NCBI GenBank assembly: GCA_009693575.1
Contig: SHWZ01000001.1
Span: forward strand, 90,095-129,107
Direction: 5' to 3'
Origin: Flavobacteriaceae bacterium
GTDB lineage: Bacteria; Bacteroidota; Bacteroidia; UKL13-3
Length of the DNA: 39,013 nt
The notes beneath the pieces are model-generated. The model was given only the letters and a program-made list of their open reading frames with translations. It ran no database searches and was not told the origin of the DNA. Shown one piece after another: positions 15,499-24,039 of the stretch. Position 1 is the stretch's first letter. Each line of letters starts with the position of its first letter. The translations under genes were made by a program, and so were the position numbers.

Positions 15499-16312
15499 CT
15501 TTAGTTACCTTTCTTAGTTCTTGATTGAAAAGCCTGTTCTGTCGCTTGGCCGAATGCCATGAACCATAAAGGTTCCCAGAATAGAATCCGAGAGTAAGTC
15601 CAGCATAGATATACCCATATGCACTTTTTACCCCCTGCTTCTTGAAGCCACGGTAACTTTGGTAGCCCGACAGCCCAACCATTACCAGAGAGGCCAACCC
15701 ATCTTTCCATTCACCTGTATAAATTTTTCCGCTTCCTGGTATAATCGCAGAAAGTAACAGAGCTTTGACGGGGGATTTTTCTTTGTGATTTTTTAGTAAG
15801 TGAATAACTGGTGTCATTTCTATCCATTGTAAGGAATCACCTTCAGTAAAGCTTTGAAATGATAACCACCCATTTAAATCATTCTTATTGATACTTGAAT
15901 ATCCTTGAATCTGAATTCCATGAGCAAGATCAAGTACAGATTTGCAAAGAATCTTGCCATTCAACATATTTCCATATTCCTCCAATTGAATATAGGTTTT
16001 TTGCAAGAAGATACTTGCCGCTAGTGGCATCAATTTCCTATCAGGGAAAAGCTGGCCTGCCTTGTTCAAGCTGAGTTGCCAGTCTTTCGTTTTGTAGTAA
16101 TTTCGTAATGCTGGGGTTCGCAAACTATCTATTGAGTAGGTATAAGTCAATCGCTCGTATTCCCTTGCCGCTATCAAGTAATCTCCCTGTTGTTCCAAAT
16201 AGGCGGCATACTGCAAACTATTCTTCTCACTGAATATATCAGTGTCATTCGTTTGACTGAAAGTCGACACACAACTAGTCAAAAAAAAACAGCTAATAAA
16301 AATTCTCTTCAC
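15476..16312 (-). CDS. Exported protein with PGxGxxYxG membrane hairpin (yidD cluster)
   Basis: A 278-residue protein with a GTG start that overlaps the yidD stop by 4 nt (GTGA). Signal peptide 1-19 ends TFSQ. The middle is helical with repeat-like segments (AAYLEQQGDYLIAAREYERL resembles one TPR). The C-terminal third carries SPVKALLLSAIIPGSGKIY followed by GEWKDGLASLVMVGLSGYQ and a second hydrophobic stretch. That arrangement matches its downstream neighbour, so the two look like diverged paralogues. No known function. The tight coupling to yidD argues for a joint role in membrane or outer-membrane protein assembly; this is inference from context. Confidence 0.75.
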   Translation of the reverse strand: MKRIFISCFFLTSCVSTFSQTNDTDIFSEKNSLQYAAYLEQQGDYLIAAREYERLTYTYSIDSLRTPALRNYYKTKDWQLSLNKAGQLFPDRKLMPLAASIFLQKTYIQLEEYGNMLNGKILCKSVLDLAHGIQIQGYSSINKNDLNGWLSFQSFTEGDSLQWIEMTPVIHLLKNHKEKSPVKALLLSAIIPGSGKIYTGEWKDGLASLVMVGLSGYQSYRGFKKQGVKSAYGYIYAGLTLGFYSGNLYGSWHSAKRQNRLFNQELRKVTKDALLRIF

Positions 16313-16692
16313 GGCTTATCCACGGTATGCCCCTCGTGGTCGGTTTCATAAAGTTCGGGGCTCATGGGGTTGCAGCGTATCAGTCGGTCGAAGGTAGCTA
16401 AGGTTCCAACGATAAGGCCATGCTTTTTGATGGAGAGCAAACTATACTCAGAACAGGTTGGTGAAAAATTGCACTTGCCACCATCTTGCGATGAAACAAA
16501 ATGTTTATAGAAAAGGAACAGACCTGAAAATATTATCTGCACTTCATTCTTGGGCTTAGCAGCCGATATTTTCCAGCTAGGCTTGTGCTGATGTGTTTCA
16601 AACGACCGCTTGGCCGCAGCCACCGTTGCCGCATCCTGTGCCGACAACATGCATGAAGCAAGTAGAAAGGTATAAATGAAAATTGATTTCAT
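16309..16692 (-). CDS. yidD: YidD-family membrane protein insertion efficiency factor, with signal peptide
   Basis: From the ATG at 16692 this is 127 residues. The YidD core lies at about 52-110: FYKHFVSSQDGGKCNFSPTCSEYSLL contains the CxFxPTCSxY signature (C74, C80) and RLIRCNP holds C107. Classical YidD is a small inner-membrane-associated protein with an amphipathic helix that helps YidC insert proteins. This one has an N-terminal export signal (MKSIFIYTFLLASCMLSAQ), with either AQ cleavage or a LASC lipobox. A TTG at 16707 would add five residues, but then the start would fall in the terminator. First gene of a three-gene overlapping unit. Confidence 0.88.
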   Translation of the reverse strand: MKSIFIYTFLLASCMLSAQDAATVAAAKRSFETHQHKPSWKISAAKPKNEVQIIFSGLFLFYKHFVSSQDGGKCNFSPTCSEYSLLSIKKHGLIVGTLATFDRLIRCNPMSPELYETDHEGHTVDKP

Positions 16693-16705
16693 AAAATTTG
16701 GCCAC

Positions 16706-16732
16706 AAAAAAAAGCCCCAAACGGGGCTTTTC
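16706..16732 (-). terminator. Rho-independent terminator of the TM2-domain gene
   Basis: GCCCC (16714-16718) pairs with GGGGC (16723-16727), extended by AAAA/TTTT pairs, with a 4-nt loop. On the minus strand it ends in a run of eight T. It lies 18 bp after the TM2 gene stop and just before yidD, so it separates the two transcripts at least partly. Confidence 0.85.
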
Positions 16733-16750
16733 GTTCAAACTATTTTTTGT

Positions 16751-17350
16751 TTAGAAAGTAACGTCATATTCACCGTCTTCAGGTTTCAAGTCACCAGTAA
16801 TAATCATGACTAAATCTATTAAAGCCCAGACACCAAAACCACCGCATGTTAAAAGTTGCACTACCCCCTGCCACATATAGCCTAAATAAAAACGGTGTAC
16901 CCCCAAGACTCCCACCAAAATGCATAGAATGAGGGCAATCACTTGACTTTTGCCGCCATCGCCATTTGGCTTTGTTGCAGCTACCATTGCCTTGCTCACT
17001 TTTTTCAGCATTTTTCTTTCGGGGACACTCACCTTTCCATCGAGCATTGTAGAAGCTTGCAATTTGCTAAATGCTTCGTGAAGTTCAGCTTTGGCTGCTG
17101 TTTGCTTCATAACCCTTATTGTAGGCGTTGCCTGCAATGCCACCGTGGCTATTGAAGATGCTGTTAAAGTATTCACATCTACACGACTTAGGATTTCTTT
17201 CTGAGGTGTTGGTGTTTGTACTTGTGCCTTTGCAGTGTGCCGCACCCGGCCCGGCTTGTTGCTTTGTGCAATGCGGTCAACCGAACTACAAGAGGCGAGG
17301 AAAATACTGGCTAAAGCAAGCCCAGTAATGGTTTTGGAAAATAGTTTCAT
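16751..17350 (-). CDS. TM2-domain lipoprotein
   Basis: From the ATG at 17350 this is 199 residues; a frame from 17383 adds 11 poor residues and is less likely. The N-terminus has a lipobox, LASC, with C21 as the lipid anchor. A long, mostly hydrophilic region follows (about 25-130). The C-terminus from about 135 is a TM2 domain: two transmembrane helices joined by GVHRFYLGYMWQGVVQLLTCGG and ending ALIDLVMIITGD, the pattern of the TM2 family. The role of TM2 proteins in bacteria is unclear. It precedes the yidD unit on the same strand, separated by the terminator. A weak -7 (TAAAATTG) lies upstream. Confidence 0.82.
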   Translation of the reverse strand: MKLFSKTITGLALASIFLASCSSVDRIAQSNKPGRVRHTAKAQVQTPTPQKEILSRVDVNTLTASSIATVALQATPTIRVMKQTAAKAELHEAFSKLQASTMLDGKVSVPERKMLKKVSKAMVAATKPNGDGGKSQVIALILCILVGVLGVHRFYLGYMWQGVVQLLTCGGFGVWALIDLVMIITGDLKPEDGEYDVTF

Positions 17351-17575
17351 TTGTTTAGTGATTAGTTTTTTGCCTACTCTCACGGTTTTCGGCTTCCCCG
17401 ATTAGCTTTTGGGTTCAATTTTAGGCATAAATATTCAAACGGCCAATTTTTGATTTTAAAAAATTATTCATAATTCGATGTCTTAACCTGACATCCTCGC
17501 ATGGGGTATAGCAAATTTAGAATAACCAACTCCAGAATATGATCTCCAAGCTTCACACTTCCACCTGCCTATTCC

Positions 17576-18928
17576 TTACTTCTTCTTCGTATCAAACAAG
17601 TCCTTGCGGGAGGTTTTCTTCACGACTTCGGCATCTTTCAAGGTGGCAGAAACCGCTTGGTAAGGGCCAGTGATTACTTCATCTTTCTCTGTGATGCCTT
17701 CCAATATTTGTATGTAGGTATCGTCCTGTATGCCTGTGCGAACTTTCTGCAGTTTGGCTTTTCCATTGGCTAATACAAAGACAATTTCCTGTAACTCCTC
17801 TTTCGTTTTTTGTTCGGGTTCTGGGTTCATGGAGTTGTCTTCTTTCTTGTCCACTTTCTCTTTTGTCCTCTTTATATCGCTTTGACAGCGAGTGCCCACA
17901 GCTTCTATTGGCACGGTAAGAACATCCTCAATTCTGTCGGTCACAATGTCTACCGAGGCACTCATGCCAGGACGGAAAGGATAACGTCGGTTAGATTTGA
18001 TAAGGTCGGCATAGGAGCTACTAAGAATGCGAACCTTCACGGTGAAGTTAGTCACTTGGTCGCTACCGCTTAGGCTCACATTGGCAGAGTTGGCTATCTC
18101 TGTCACATATCCCCTGAACTTGCGGCCTGTGTATGCATCCACTTCTATGTTGGCCGAATCGTAACGGGCTATTTTGGCTATATCGTTTTCGTTCACGTCC
18201 ACGCTCACTTCCATCAAGTTAAGGTCGGCTATTTTTAGGATGTCAGTACCTGCAAAATTGGCTGTGCCCACCACCCGTTCTCCTTTTTCCTTGCTGCGTT
18301 TGCTGATGATGCCGCTCATGGGTGCATATACATTGGTGCGGTTCAGTTGCTTGCTACTTTGGCTCACAACCGCCTCTGAACCTTTTACTGTGTATTGCAT
18401 TGCTTTTAGGTTTTGTTTGGCGGCTTCCAAGTCTGCTTGTGCTGTATTGAAAGTGCTTTGGATTATTTCCCATTCTGCATCCGAAATTACCTTTTGATCG
18501 TGCAGTTTTTTGCTACGGTTGTAGGAGGAGGTTATTTCAGCTAGCCTTGATTCCGCTTGAGTGATGCGGGTCTTTGTGCTTTCCATGCTGGCCTTTGTGT
18601 TTTCCAAAGTGGCAAGGGTACGGTCAAGGTCGGCGTTATATAAGTCGGGGTTGATGCGGCAGAGGAGTTGACCTTTTATTACAGAGTCGCCCTCAGCTAC
18701 CATCATTTCCACTATTTCGCCACTCACATCAGGGCTAACGACTACTTCCACTTCTGGCTGCACCCGCCCGCTGGCACTGACCGTTTCCACAATGTCACGT
18801 TTCTGTGCTAACTCGGCTGAAACACGAATGGGGGGCTTGCCGCTAAGGGCTTCTTTCAAAGCTACACCCACGATAACCAGCACAATTGCCAGTGTAATCC
18901 AGAGTCCAATTTTGTTTTTCTTTCTCAT
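17576..18928 (-). CDS. Periplasmic adaptor (membrane fusion protein) of an efflux system, MacA/HlyD type
   Basis: A 450-residue adaptor. An N-terminal membrane anchor (about 8-27) is followed by the first half of a lipoyl domain (VEVVVSPDVSGEIVEMMVAEGDSVIKGQLLCRINP), a long coiled-coil hairpin (about 95-200, with NTKASMESTKTRITQAESRL), the second lipoyl half (VYAPMSGIISKRSKEKGERV), beta-barrel and membrane-proximal domains, and a low-complexity acidic/basic insert (about 360-385). It should link a TolC-type channel to an inner-membrane pump. It lies 89 bp after the TolC gene on the same strand, so they form an operon. No pump gene follows in the window; the next gene is the TM2 lipoprotein. 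Confidence 0.9.
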   Translation of the reverse strand: MRKKNKIGLWITLAIVLVIVGVALKEALSGKPPIRVSAELAQKRDIVETVSASGRVQPEVEVVVSPDVSGEIVEMMVAEGDSVIKGQLLCRINPDLYNADLDRTLATLENTKASMESTKTRITQAESRLAEITSSYNRSKKLHDQKVISDAEWEIIQSTFNTAQADLEAAKQNLKAMQYTVKGSEAVVSQSSKQLNRTNVYAPMSGIISKRSKEKGERVVGTANFAGTDILKIADLNLMEVSVDVNENDIAKIARYDSANIEVDAYTGRKFRGYVTEIANSANVSLSGSDQVTNFTVKVRILSSSYADLIKSNRRYPFRPGMSASVDIVTDRIEDVLTVPIEAVGTRCQSDIKRTKEKVDKKEDNSMNPEPEQKTKEELQEIVFVLANGKAKLQKVRTGIQDDTYIQILEGITEKDEVITGPYQAVSATLKDAEVVKKTSRKDLFDTKKK

Positions 18929-19017
18929 TATAGATTTAACAGTTTATTTATAAGACATAGGATTTTTCGTAATTAGCCTTGAAGCTGCTTGCTCCCATTT
19001 TCAAGACCTCCACCGCT

Positions 19018-20427
19018 TCACCGAATCACTCCCCCTTCATAAAAATCAATAACTTTTTCGCGGAATATCAATTCGTATCTTGACTGTATCAATTGTGCTT
19101 CGGCACGGCTGCGGTTGGCTGCTGTCAGTTGGAAATCGGTATAGCTGATAGCCCCATTGTCGTAGCGAATTTTGGCAAATTTAAAACTTTTATCTGCCGC
19201 CTGAAAGTTGTTGTTGGTGGCCTGTAGTTTCTTTTGTGAGGCATTTAGGTCGGCACAGGCTTGGGTAATATTTTTGTATAAACTTAGCTTGGCTATTTGC
19301 AAGTTGATATTGGCCTGCTGAATCGTTATTTTTGCTCGTGCTATTTGTGTTTGTGTTTGCCAGCCATTCAATAGAGGTATTTGCAAACTCAGGCCGCAGC
19401 TTTTACCAAAATTGTTGTTCACTTGTTTCCAGTAGGGCGTTGTTTTTGTATCATATGAATAACGTGGACTATAAACGGTATCGCCTGTTTTTAGTATAAT
19501 TCCACTGGGGTCAATGCCTATGATGTTATATCCCAAAATATCCTTGCGAGTGGATGAATAAAGGCTGCTCACATTTCCAAACAAAAACAACTTTGGATAC
19601 AATTGTGCCTCTGCCACTTTCAGTCCGTAGCCGGCTGATTTCACCTTGCCTTCTGCAAAAAGTATTTCCGGCCTTTCACTATTTGTTTTGTTGAAAATCT
19701 CATCAGCATTTGCCGGGCCTGAACGCATCGGACGTAGGTTTCCTGGCGATTCAATAGTATTGATAAGGTCGGGATTCACATCCAGCAATTGCCAAAGCGA
19801 AAGATATAACAGTTGCACATTGTTTTTGGCCGTGACAAGCGAAAGCTCATCGTTGGCTTTCTGGGCTTCTTGCTGCATCAAGTCAGCTTCGGCAATGCGG
19901 CCAGCCTCAAATAGTTTTTGGCTGCGATCGGATTGGGTGGAACTCAGTTCCAGTTGGGCTTGTGCTGCCTGTTGCAGTTCGGTGGCAAGCAGTATTTGCA
20001 AGTAAGCATTCGCAACGGCTAACATCAGGTCGTTCTCATTCACTTTGAAGCTGTGTTTACCAGATTCCACCTCCACTGCATTTTGACGAATGGTATTTTG
20101 CACTGCAAACCCGCTGAATAGATTCACCGTCCCCTGCAACTGGAAGTTGTTGGAGGTGATTGCTTGGTTCAGGAAAGTATTGGTGAAAGGGTCAATACTT
20201 CGGCCATAGTTGTTGCTCCAGTTGCTGTTGGCACTTATGGAGGGCAGGCGGTTCATCTGACTTTGCTTTAAGGTCAATTGCTGGTTCTCGGCAAGCAGGC
20301 GGCTACTGCGAAGACTTAAGTTGTTTTGCAGGGCGTGGCTTATGCAGGCTTCCAGTGTCCACACCTTTTGGGCATAAGTATTTAACAGCAAAGTACAAAA
20401 AATGGCAACTAAAGACAGGCGTTTCAT
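19018..20427 (-). CDS. TolC-family outer membrane efflux protein
   Basis: A 469-residue exported protein, signal peptide 1-19 ending TYAQ. Two structural repeats of the outer membrane efflux protein family are visible, each starting with a beta-strand/helix segment: WTLEACISHALQNNLSLRSS near the N-terminus and PLLNGWQTQTQIARAKITIQQA near residue 355. The long Gln/Ala/Leu helices fit the trimeric tunnel. The closing IRYDNGAISYTDFQLTAANR is typical. First gene of an operon with the adaptor at 17576-18928. Promoter at 20438-20445. Confidence 0.92.
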   Translation of the reverse strand: MKRLSLVAIFCTLLLNTYAQKVWTLEACISHALQNNLSLRSSRLLAENQQLTLKQSQMNRLPSISANSNWSNNYGRSIDPFTNTFLNQAITSNNFQLQGTVNLFSGFAVQNTIRQNAVEVESGKHSFKVNENDLMLAVANAYLQILLATELQQAAQAQLELSSTQSDRSQKLFEAGRIAEADLMQQEAQKANDELSLVTAKNNVQLLYLSLWQLLDVNPDLINTIESPGNLRPMRSGPANADEIFNKTNSERPEILFAEGKVKSAGYGLKVAEAQLYPKLFLFGNVSSLYSSTRKDILGYNIIGIDPSGIILKTGDTVYSPRYSYDTKTTPYWKQVNNNFGKSCGLSLQIPLLNGWQTQTQIARAKITIQQANINLQIAKLSLYKNITQACADLNASQKKLQATNNNFQAADKSFKFAKIRYDNGAISYTDFQLTAANRSRAEAQLIQSRYELIFREKVIDFYEGGVIR

Positions 20428-20437
20428 AAATGCGGAT

Positions 20438-20445
20438 CAAAAATA
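20438..20445 (-). promoter_or_regulatory. -7 box of the TolC-adaptor operon
   Basis: TATTTTTG on the minus strand matches TAnnTTTG exactly, ten bases upstream of the TolC ATG. The transcript would be nearly leaderless. An imperfect palindrome around CCTAGG lies 41 bp further upstream at 20487-20502. Confidence 0.55.
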
Positions 20446-20486
20446 AGTAGGGACTCGCCAAATGCTTTGACACCTCGTAGGAATTG

Positions 20487-20502
20487 GGTAACCTAGGCAA
20501 CC
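20487..20502. promoter_or_regulatory. Imperfect palindrome upstream of the efflux operon
   Basis: GGTAACCTAGGCAACC is symmetric about CCTAGG except for one inner base pair. Its position about 60 bp upstream of the tolC-like start would suit an activator or repressor site, but no regulator gene is adjacent, so this is a suggestion only. Confidence 0.25.
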
Positions 20503-20609
20503 TTTTCTTCAAGAATTACCCTTGATGAATAACTACTATGCTAATTCAAGCATTGATTGTGAAAGGTTTATGTTAGCTATTTTTCGTATAACTTTATTGG
20601 CTTAAATGC

Positions 20610-22811
20610 TTACAAATTCTTAAACATCCACTCCGTCATTTTGGTGAACAAGTGAAGTCTTGTCTTTCCTCCACCAATGCCGTGGTTTTTATTGGGGTAA
20701 TATTCACTGTCGAATCGAATATTTTTCTTTATCATGGCATCCACCATCTCTACCGAATTCTGGAAATGCACATTGTCGTCAGCCGTGCCGTGAATGATGA
20801 GAAAATTACCTTTTATTTTGTCAACATGGCTAGTGGGGCTATTGTCGTCATAGCCATTGGGGTTGTCCTTTGGCAAACCCATATAGCGTTCCGTGTAAAT
20901 GTTGTCGTAGTATCGCCAGTTGGTTACGGGGGCTACTGCAATAGCTGCTTTGAACTCTGCGGCACCTTTTGTAATGGCTAACGAAGACATATACCCGCCA
21001 AAACTCCAGCCAAACATTCCAATCCGGCTGCTGTCCACAAAGGGTTGTTTTTTTAGCCATTTGGCAACTTCTATTTGATCAATGATTTCGTAGTAGCCCA
21101 ATTCGCGGTAGGTTATCTTTTTCCAAGATTCTCCACGCCCCCCCGTACCTCGGTTGTCTACACACATAATGATATAACCATTTTGAGCTAAATAGTTGAA
21201 CCAAAAATAATATCCCCCCTTCCATACATCTAACACCTGCTGACTGCCGGGGCCACCATAAACATATTGCAGCACAGGGTATTTTTTCTTTTCATCAAAA
21301 TTTGAAGGCACCATGATGAAGCCTTTTAGGGGCAGGAATTCGCTGGTTACTACTTCCAAAAACTTGGCAGGAGCAAGGTCGTATTCCATCATTTTTCTCA
21401 TCAGCTTTTCGTTATTCTCCAATATGCGTAGAGTCTTGCCTGTGCTATCCATAAGCGAAACTACATACGGGCTGTTGATGGTAGAATTAGTATTCAGAAA
21501 ATACTTCCAGTTTTTGCTGAATGCAGATACTGAATTTGTGCCTTCAGCCCAGGTAATTCTTTTTTTGTTCTTGCCATCAATACCTATTTCGTAAAGGTTG
21601 CGGTCGAGTGGCGAAGTTTCTAGAGATGTATAAAAGATGCGATTGTTTTTTTCATCTATTCCTACTAAGTCGGCTACTTCAAATTTCCCCATGGTCACCT
21701 GCCTGATTTCCTTCCCATTTTTGTCGTAGTGGTGTAAATGCTTGTAGCCACTTTTCTCGCTACTCCACAAAAAACTGCCATCATTGAGGAAGGTAACATC
21801 GTCATACAAGTCTACGTAGTCGGGGCTTGTGTCTATCAGCAACACCTTGCTTTTGCCATTGTCTGCGTCGGCTTTCATCAGTTCAACTTTGTTTTGTAGG
21901 CGGTTCATGCGGAAGAAAAATAGATCATCGTCTCCATTACCCCAAAAAATGCGTGGGATATACTGATCGGTCACTTGACCTACATCCACCTGTATGGTTT
22001 TTTTGCTTTCCAAATCATATACCCACACAGTTACTAGGCTATTGCCTTCACCTGCTTTCGGGTATTTGAAGGTTTCGTTTTTTGGATAAAGTCCGCCATA
22101 GATCGGCATAAAAAATTCAGTAACCTTTGTTTCATCAAACCTAAAAAAAGCAATCTTTTCCCCATCTGGACTCCAACTAAACCCTGACGACATACTGAAC
22201 TCCTCTTCATACACCCAGTCAACTGCACCGTTTATTATTTCGTCCTTTTTTCCATCGGTGGTAATAGCGGTTTCTTTCATGTTGTTCAAATCTATCAGGT
22301 ACAAATTGTTGTCACGTACCCATGCAATCTTATTTCCTTTCGGGTTAAATGCAGGGTGCATACCTTTCTCATGGCTGATATAATTGGTCTTCCTAGTTTT
22401 CCTATCCAGCAAGGCATAGCGGGCTTTGAAACTGTGGCGGTATATGTTTTCTACTTCATTCATCACCAAAAGTTGAGTTTCGTCTGAATTGAATTGATAT
22501 CCGCCCAGCTCAAGATTATTAGTAGCGTTCTCAGGTTTTAGCCACCCTTCTTCAGCTATTGTGCCCTGCATTTTCCCCGTTTTGTAATCGTATTGGCGAA
22601 GCACATTGTATTTGTAGCCGCTGTCCCAGTCCATCTTGGCGTAGTGTTCTCCATCATTCATGGGGTGGAAGCCACTAACTGTCTTGGCCGAAAATTCACC
22701 ACTGCCCCAAATTTGTTCGAGCGTCAGCTTCTTTTTTTGTGAAAAACCTTGTGTGGCAATGCAAATGCTGATTACTAAAATAACGATTTTTTTAAGTTGG
22801 AATAAAATCAT
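20610..22811 (-). CDS. S9B-type serine peptidase, dipeptidyl peptidase IV-like
   Basis: A 733-residue exported protein: signal peptide 1-24 (TQGFSQ), N-terminal DPP4 beta-propeller about 40-480, C-terminal alpha/beta-hydrolase about 490-733. The catalytic triad reads S603 in GWSFGGYMS, D678 in HGTADDNVHF and H710 in NKNHGIGG; the 32-residue D-to-H spacing equals that of human DPP4. The propeller carries WVYEEEF, the double-glutamate motif that binds the substrate N-terminus in DPP4. It should remove N-terminal dipeptides, usually with Pro or Ala second, from peptides in the periplasm. A -7-like TATTTTG (22817-22823, minus) lies three bases after which GCC GCC leads to the ATG. Divergent from prmC. 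Confidence 0.93.
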   Translation of the reverse strand: MILFQLKKIVILVISICIATQGFSQKKKLTLEQIWGSGEFSAKTVSGFHPMNDGEHYAKMDWDSGYKYNVLRQYDYKTGKMQGTIAEEGWLKPENATNNLELGGYQFNSDETQLLVMNEVENIYRHSFKARYALLDRKTRKTNYISHEKGMHPAFNPKGNKIAWVRDNNLYLIDLNNMKETAITTDGKKDEIINGAVDWVYEEEFSMSSGFSWSPDGEKIAFFRFDETKVTEFFMPIYGGLYPKNETFKYPKAGEGNSLVTVWVYDLESKKTIQVDVGQVTDQYIPRIFWGNGDDDLFFFRMNRLQNKVELMKADADNGKSKVLLIDTSPDYVDLYDDVTFLNDGSFLWSSEKSGYKHLHHYDKNGKEIRQVTMGKFEVADLVGIDEKNNRIFYTSLETSPLDRNLYEIGIDGKNKKRITWAEGTNSVSAFSKNWKYFLNTNSTINSPYVVSLMDSTGKTLRILENNEKLMRKMMEYDLAPAKFLEVVTSEFLPLKGFIMVPSNFDEKKKYPVLQYVYGGPGSQQVLDVWKGGYYFWFNYLAQNGYIIMCVDNRGTGGRGESWKKITYRELGYYEIIDQIEVAKWLKKQPFVDSSRIGMFGWSFGGYMSSLAITKGAAEFKAAIAVAPVTNWRYYDNIYTERYMGLPKDNPNGYDDNSPTSHVDKIKGNFLIIHGTADDNVHFQNSVEMVDAMIKKNIRFDSEYYPNKNHGIGGGKTRLHLFTKMTEWMFKNL

Positions 22812-22877
22812 GGCGGCAAAATACGCCCTTACCCTTCAAATTTGCAGCAGCCCTTTTAACCGAAAGGCCAATTTACT

Positions 22878-23750
22878 TTGCTTACCGTATCCTCTTTCCG
22901 CATCCTGCTAGTTGATAAACTATGTCATCTTTACCCCAAGGAAGAGTGTTTTTCAATTGCATCCATTATCCTCGAGGACTTGTTGGGAATGGATAGAACA
23001 ACTCAACACCTGCATTCTGAAACAGAATTTACCTCATCAGAAACGATCGCTTTGGAGCAAGCTATCAAAAGACTTGAAACAAGCGAACCCGTGCAGTATG
23101 TCACTGGACTTGCACCTTTTTATGGAATGATGCTGAAAGTGAATCCTGACGTGTTAATTCCACGACATGAGACTGAAGAACTTGTTGCCTTGGCTATTAA
23201 TTTTTTAAACAGAAAAAGTAAGTCAAACCCAAGAATTTTAGATATATGCACTGGCAGTGGCTGTATAGCGATTGTTCTAAAAAAGCACTTTCCAGAAGCT
23301 GCAGTATCAGCCATTGATATTTCAAAATCTGCTTTGGAAATAGCCACTGAAAACACCTACCGGCTTCTTGGAGAAAATGCAATTCACTTTGTCGAATCTG
23401 ATTTTCTTTCAGACAATTCATGGGCAAGTGGTGAATACGACCTCATAATCAGCAATCCACCTTATGTCACCATAAAAGATGGATTAATGATGCATTCCAA
23501 TGTGATAAGGCACGAACCTCACCTTGCCCTTTTTGTACCTGACGAAGACCCGTTGGTTTTTTATAGGGCATTGGCATACTTTGGCCAAAAATACCTGGCT
23601 GGTGGCGGTTTGCTTTGTATGGAAATAAATGAAAGACTAGGGGAGAGACTTGTCGAACTATTTATGGAACTTAACTTTGGTCATACCGAAATAATGAAAG
23701 ACTTGAATGGAAAAGACAGAATGATGGTAGTAAGCAGAGGGGGGATTTAA
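22878..23750 (+). CDS. prmC: Release factor glutamine methyltransferase PrmC
   Basis: A 290-residue class I methyltransferase. The N-terminal helical domain (about 5-75) leads to PVQYVTG and IPRHETEEL (about 71-102), the SAM-binding motif LDICTGSGCIAI (121-132) and the catalytic NPPY at 193-196. It methylates the Gln of the GGQ motif in peptide-chain release factors RF1 and RF2. The frame has a stop at 22857 and only one plausible start, TTG at 22878; the first ATG would delete the N-terminal helices. A -7-like CAAATTTG followed by GCAGC lies at 22837-22844. Divergent from the S9 peptidase, whose start is 66 bp away. Confidence 0.9.
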   Translation: MLTVSSFRILLVDKLCHLYPKEECFSIASIILEDLLGMDRTTQHLHSETEFTSSETIALEQAIKRLETSEPVQYVTGLAPFYGMMLKVNPDVLIPRHETEELVALAINFLNRKSKSNPRILDICTGSGCIAIVLKKHFPEAAVSAIDISKSALEIATENTYRLLGENAIHFVESDFLSDNSWASGEYDLIISNPPYVTIKDGLMMHSNVIRHEPHLALFVPDEDPLVFYRALAYFGQKYLAGGGLLCMEINERLGERLVELFMELNFGHTEIMKDLNGKDRMMVVSRGGI

Positions 23751-23963
23751 CATTGACATATGAATGGCAATGCTGGATTCAAGTAATAATTTCTGCTAGT
23801 GGTGATAGGGTAAAGAAAATTGATTTTTCGAATTCTAATAACCATAAGCAGAATAGAATTACCAACGGAAGATAATTTAGTATTGTTTGTTGGTTGTTTC
23901 GATTGGTAGCTTCATCATTGGTGGGTCTTGATAAAACAGACCTCCCAAAACGGATTAGTTAAT

Positions 23964-23971
23964 TAACTTTG
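23964..23971 (+). promoter_or_regulatory. -7 box of uvrB
   Basis: TAACTTTG matches TAnnTTTG exactly, giving a leader of about 60 nt before the TTG start at 24040. The preceding 23751-23960 shows no gene. Confidence 0.5.
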
Positions 23972-24039
23972 TCCGCTCAATAATTACCGAGCTTCGATTT
24001 TGCTCAGCCTGACAATACCAAAGGACCATATTCCCACAT

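Noticed and set aside
15500-15530. Possible fourth heptamer array (CTTTAGT, TCTTAGT in reverse orientation)
   Set aside because: The two units are out of 7-base phase by one base and flanked by unrelated sequence, so chance is more likely.
23894-23948. Possible hairpin GGTCT...AGACC downstream of prmC as terminator
   Set aside because: Stem of only 5 bp with a long loop and no T-run.
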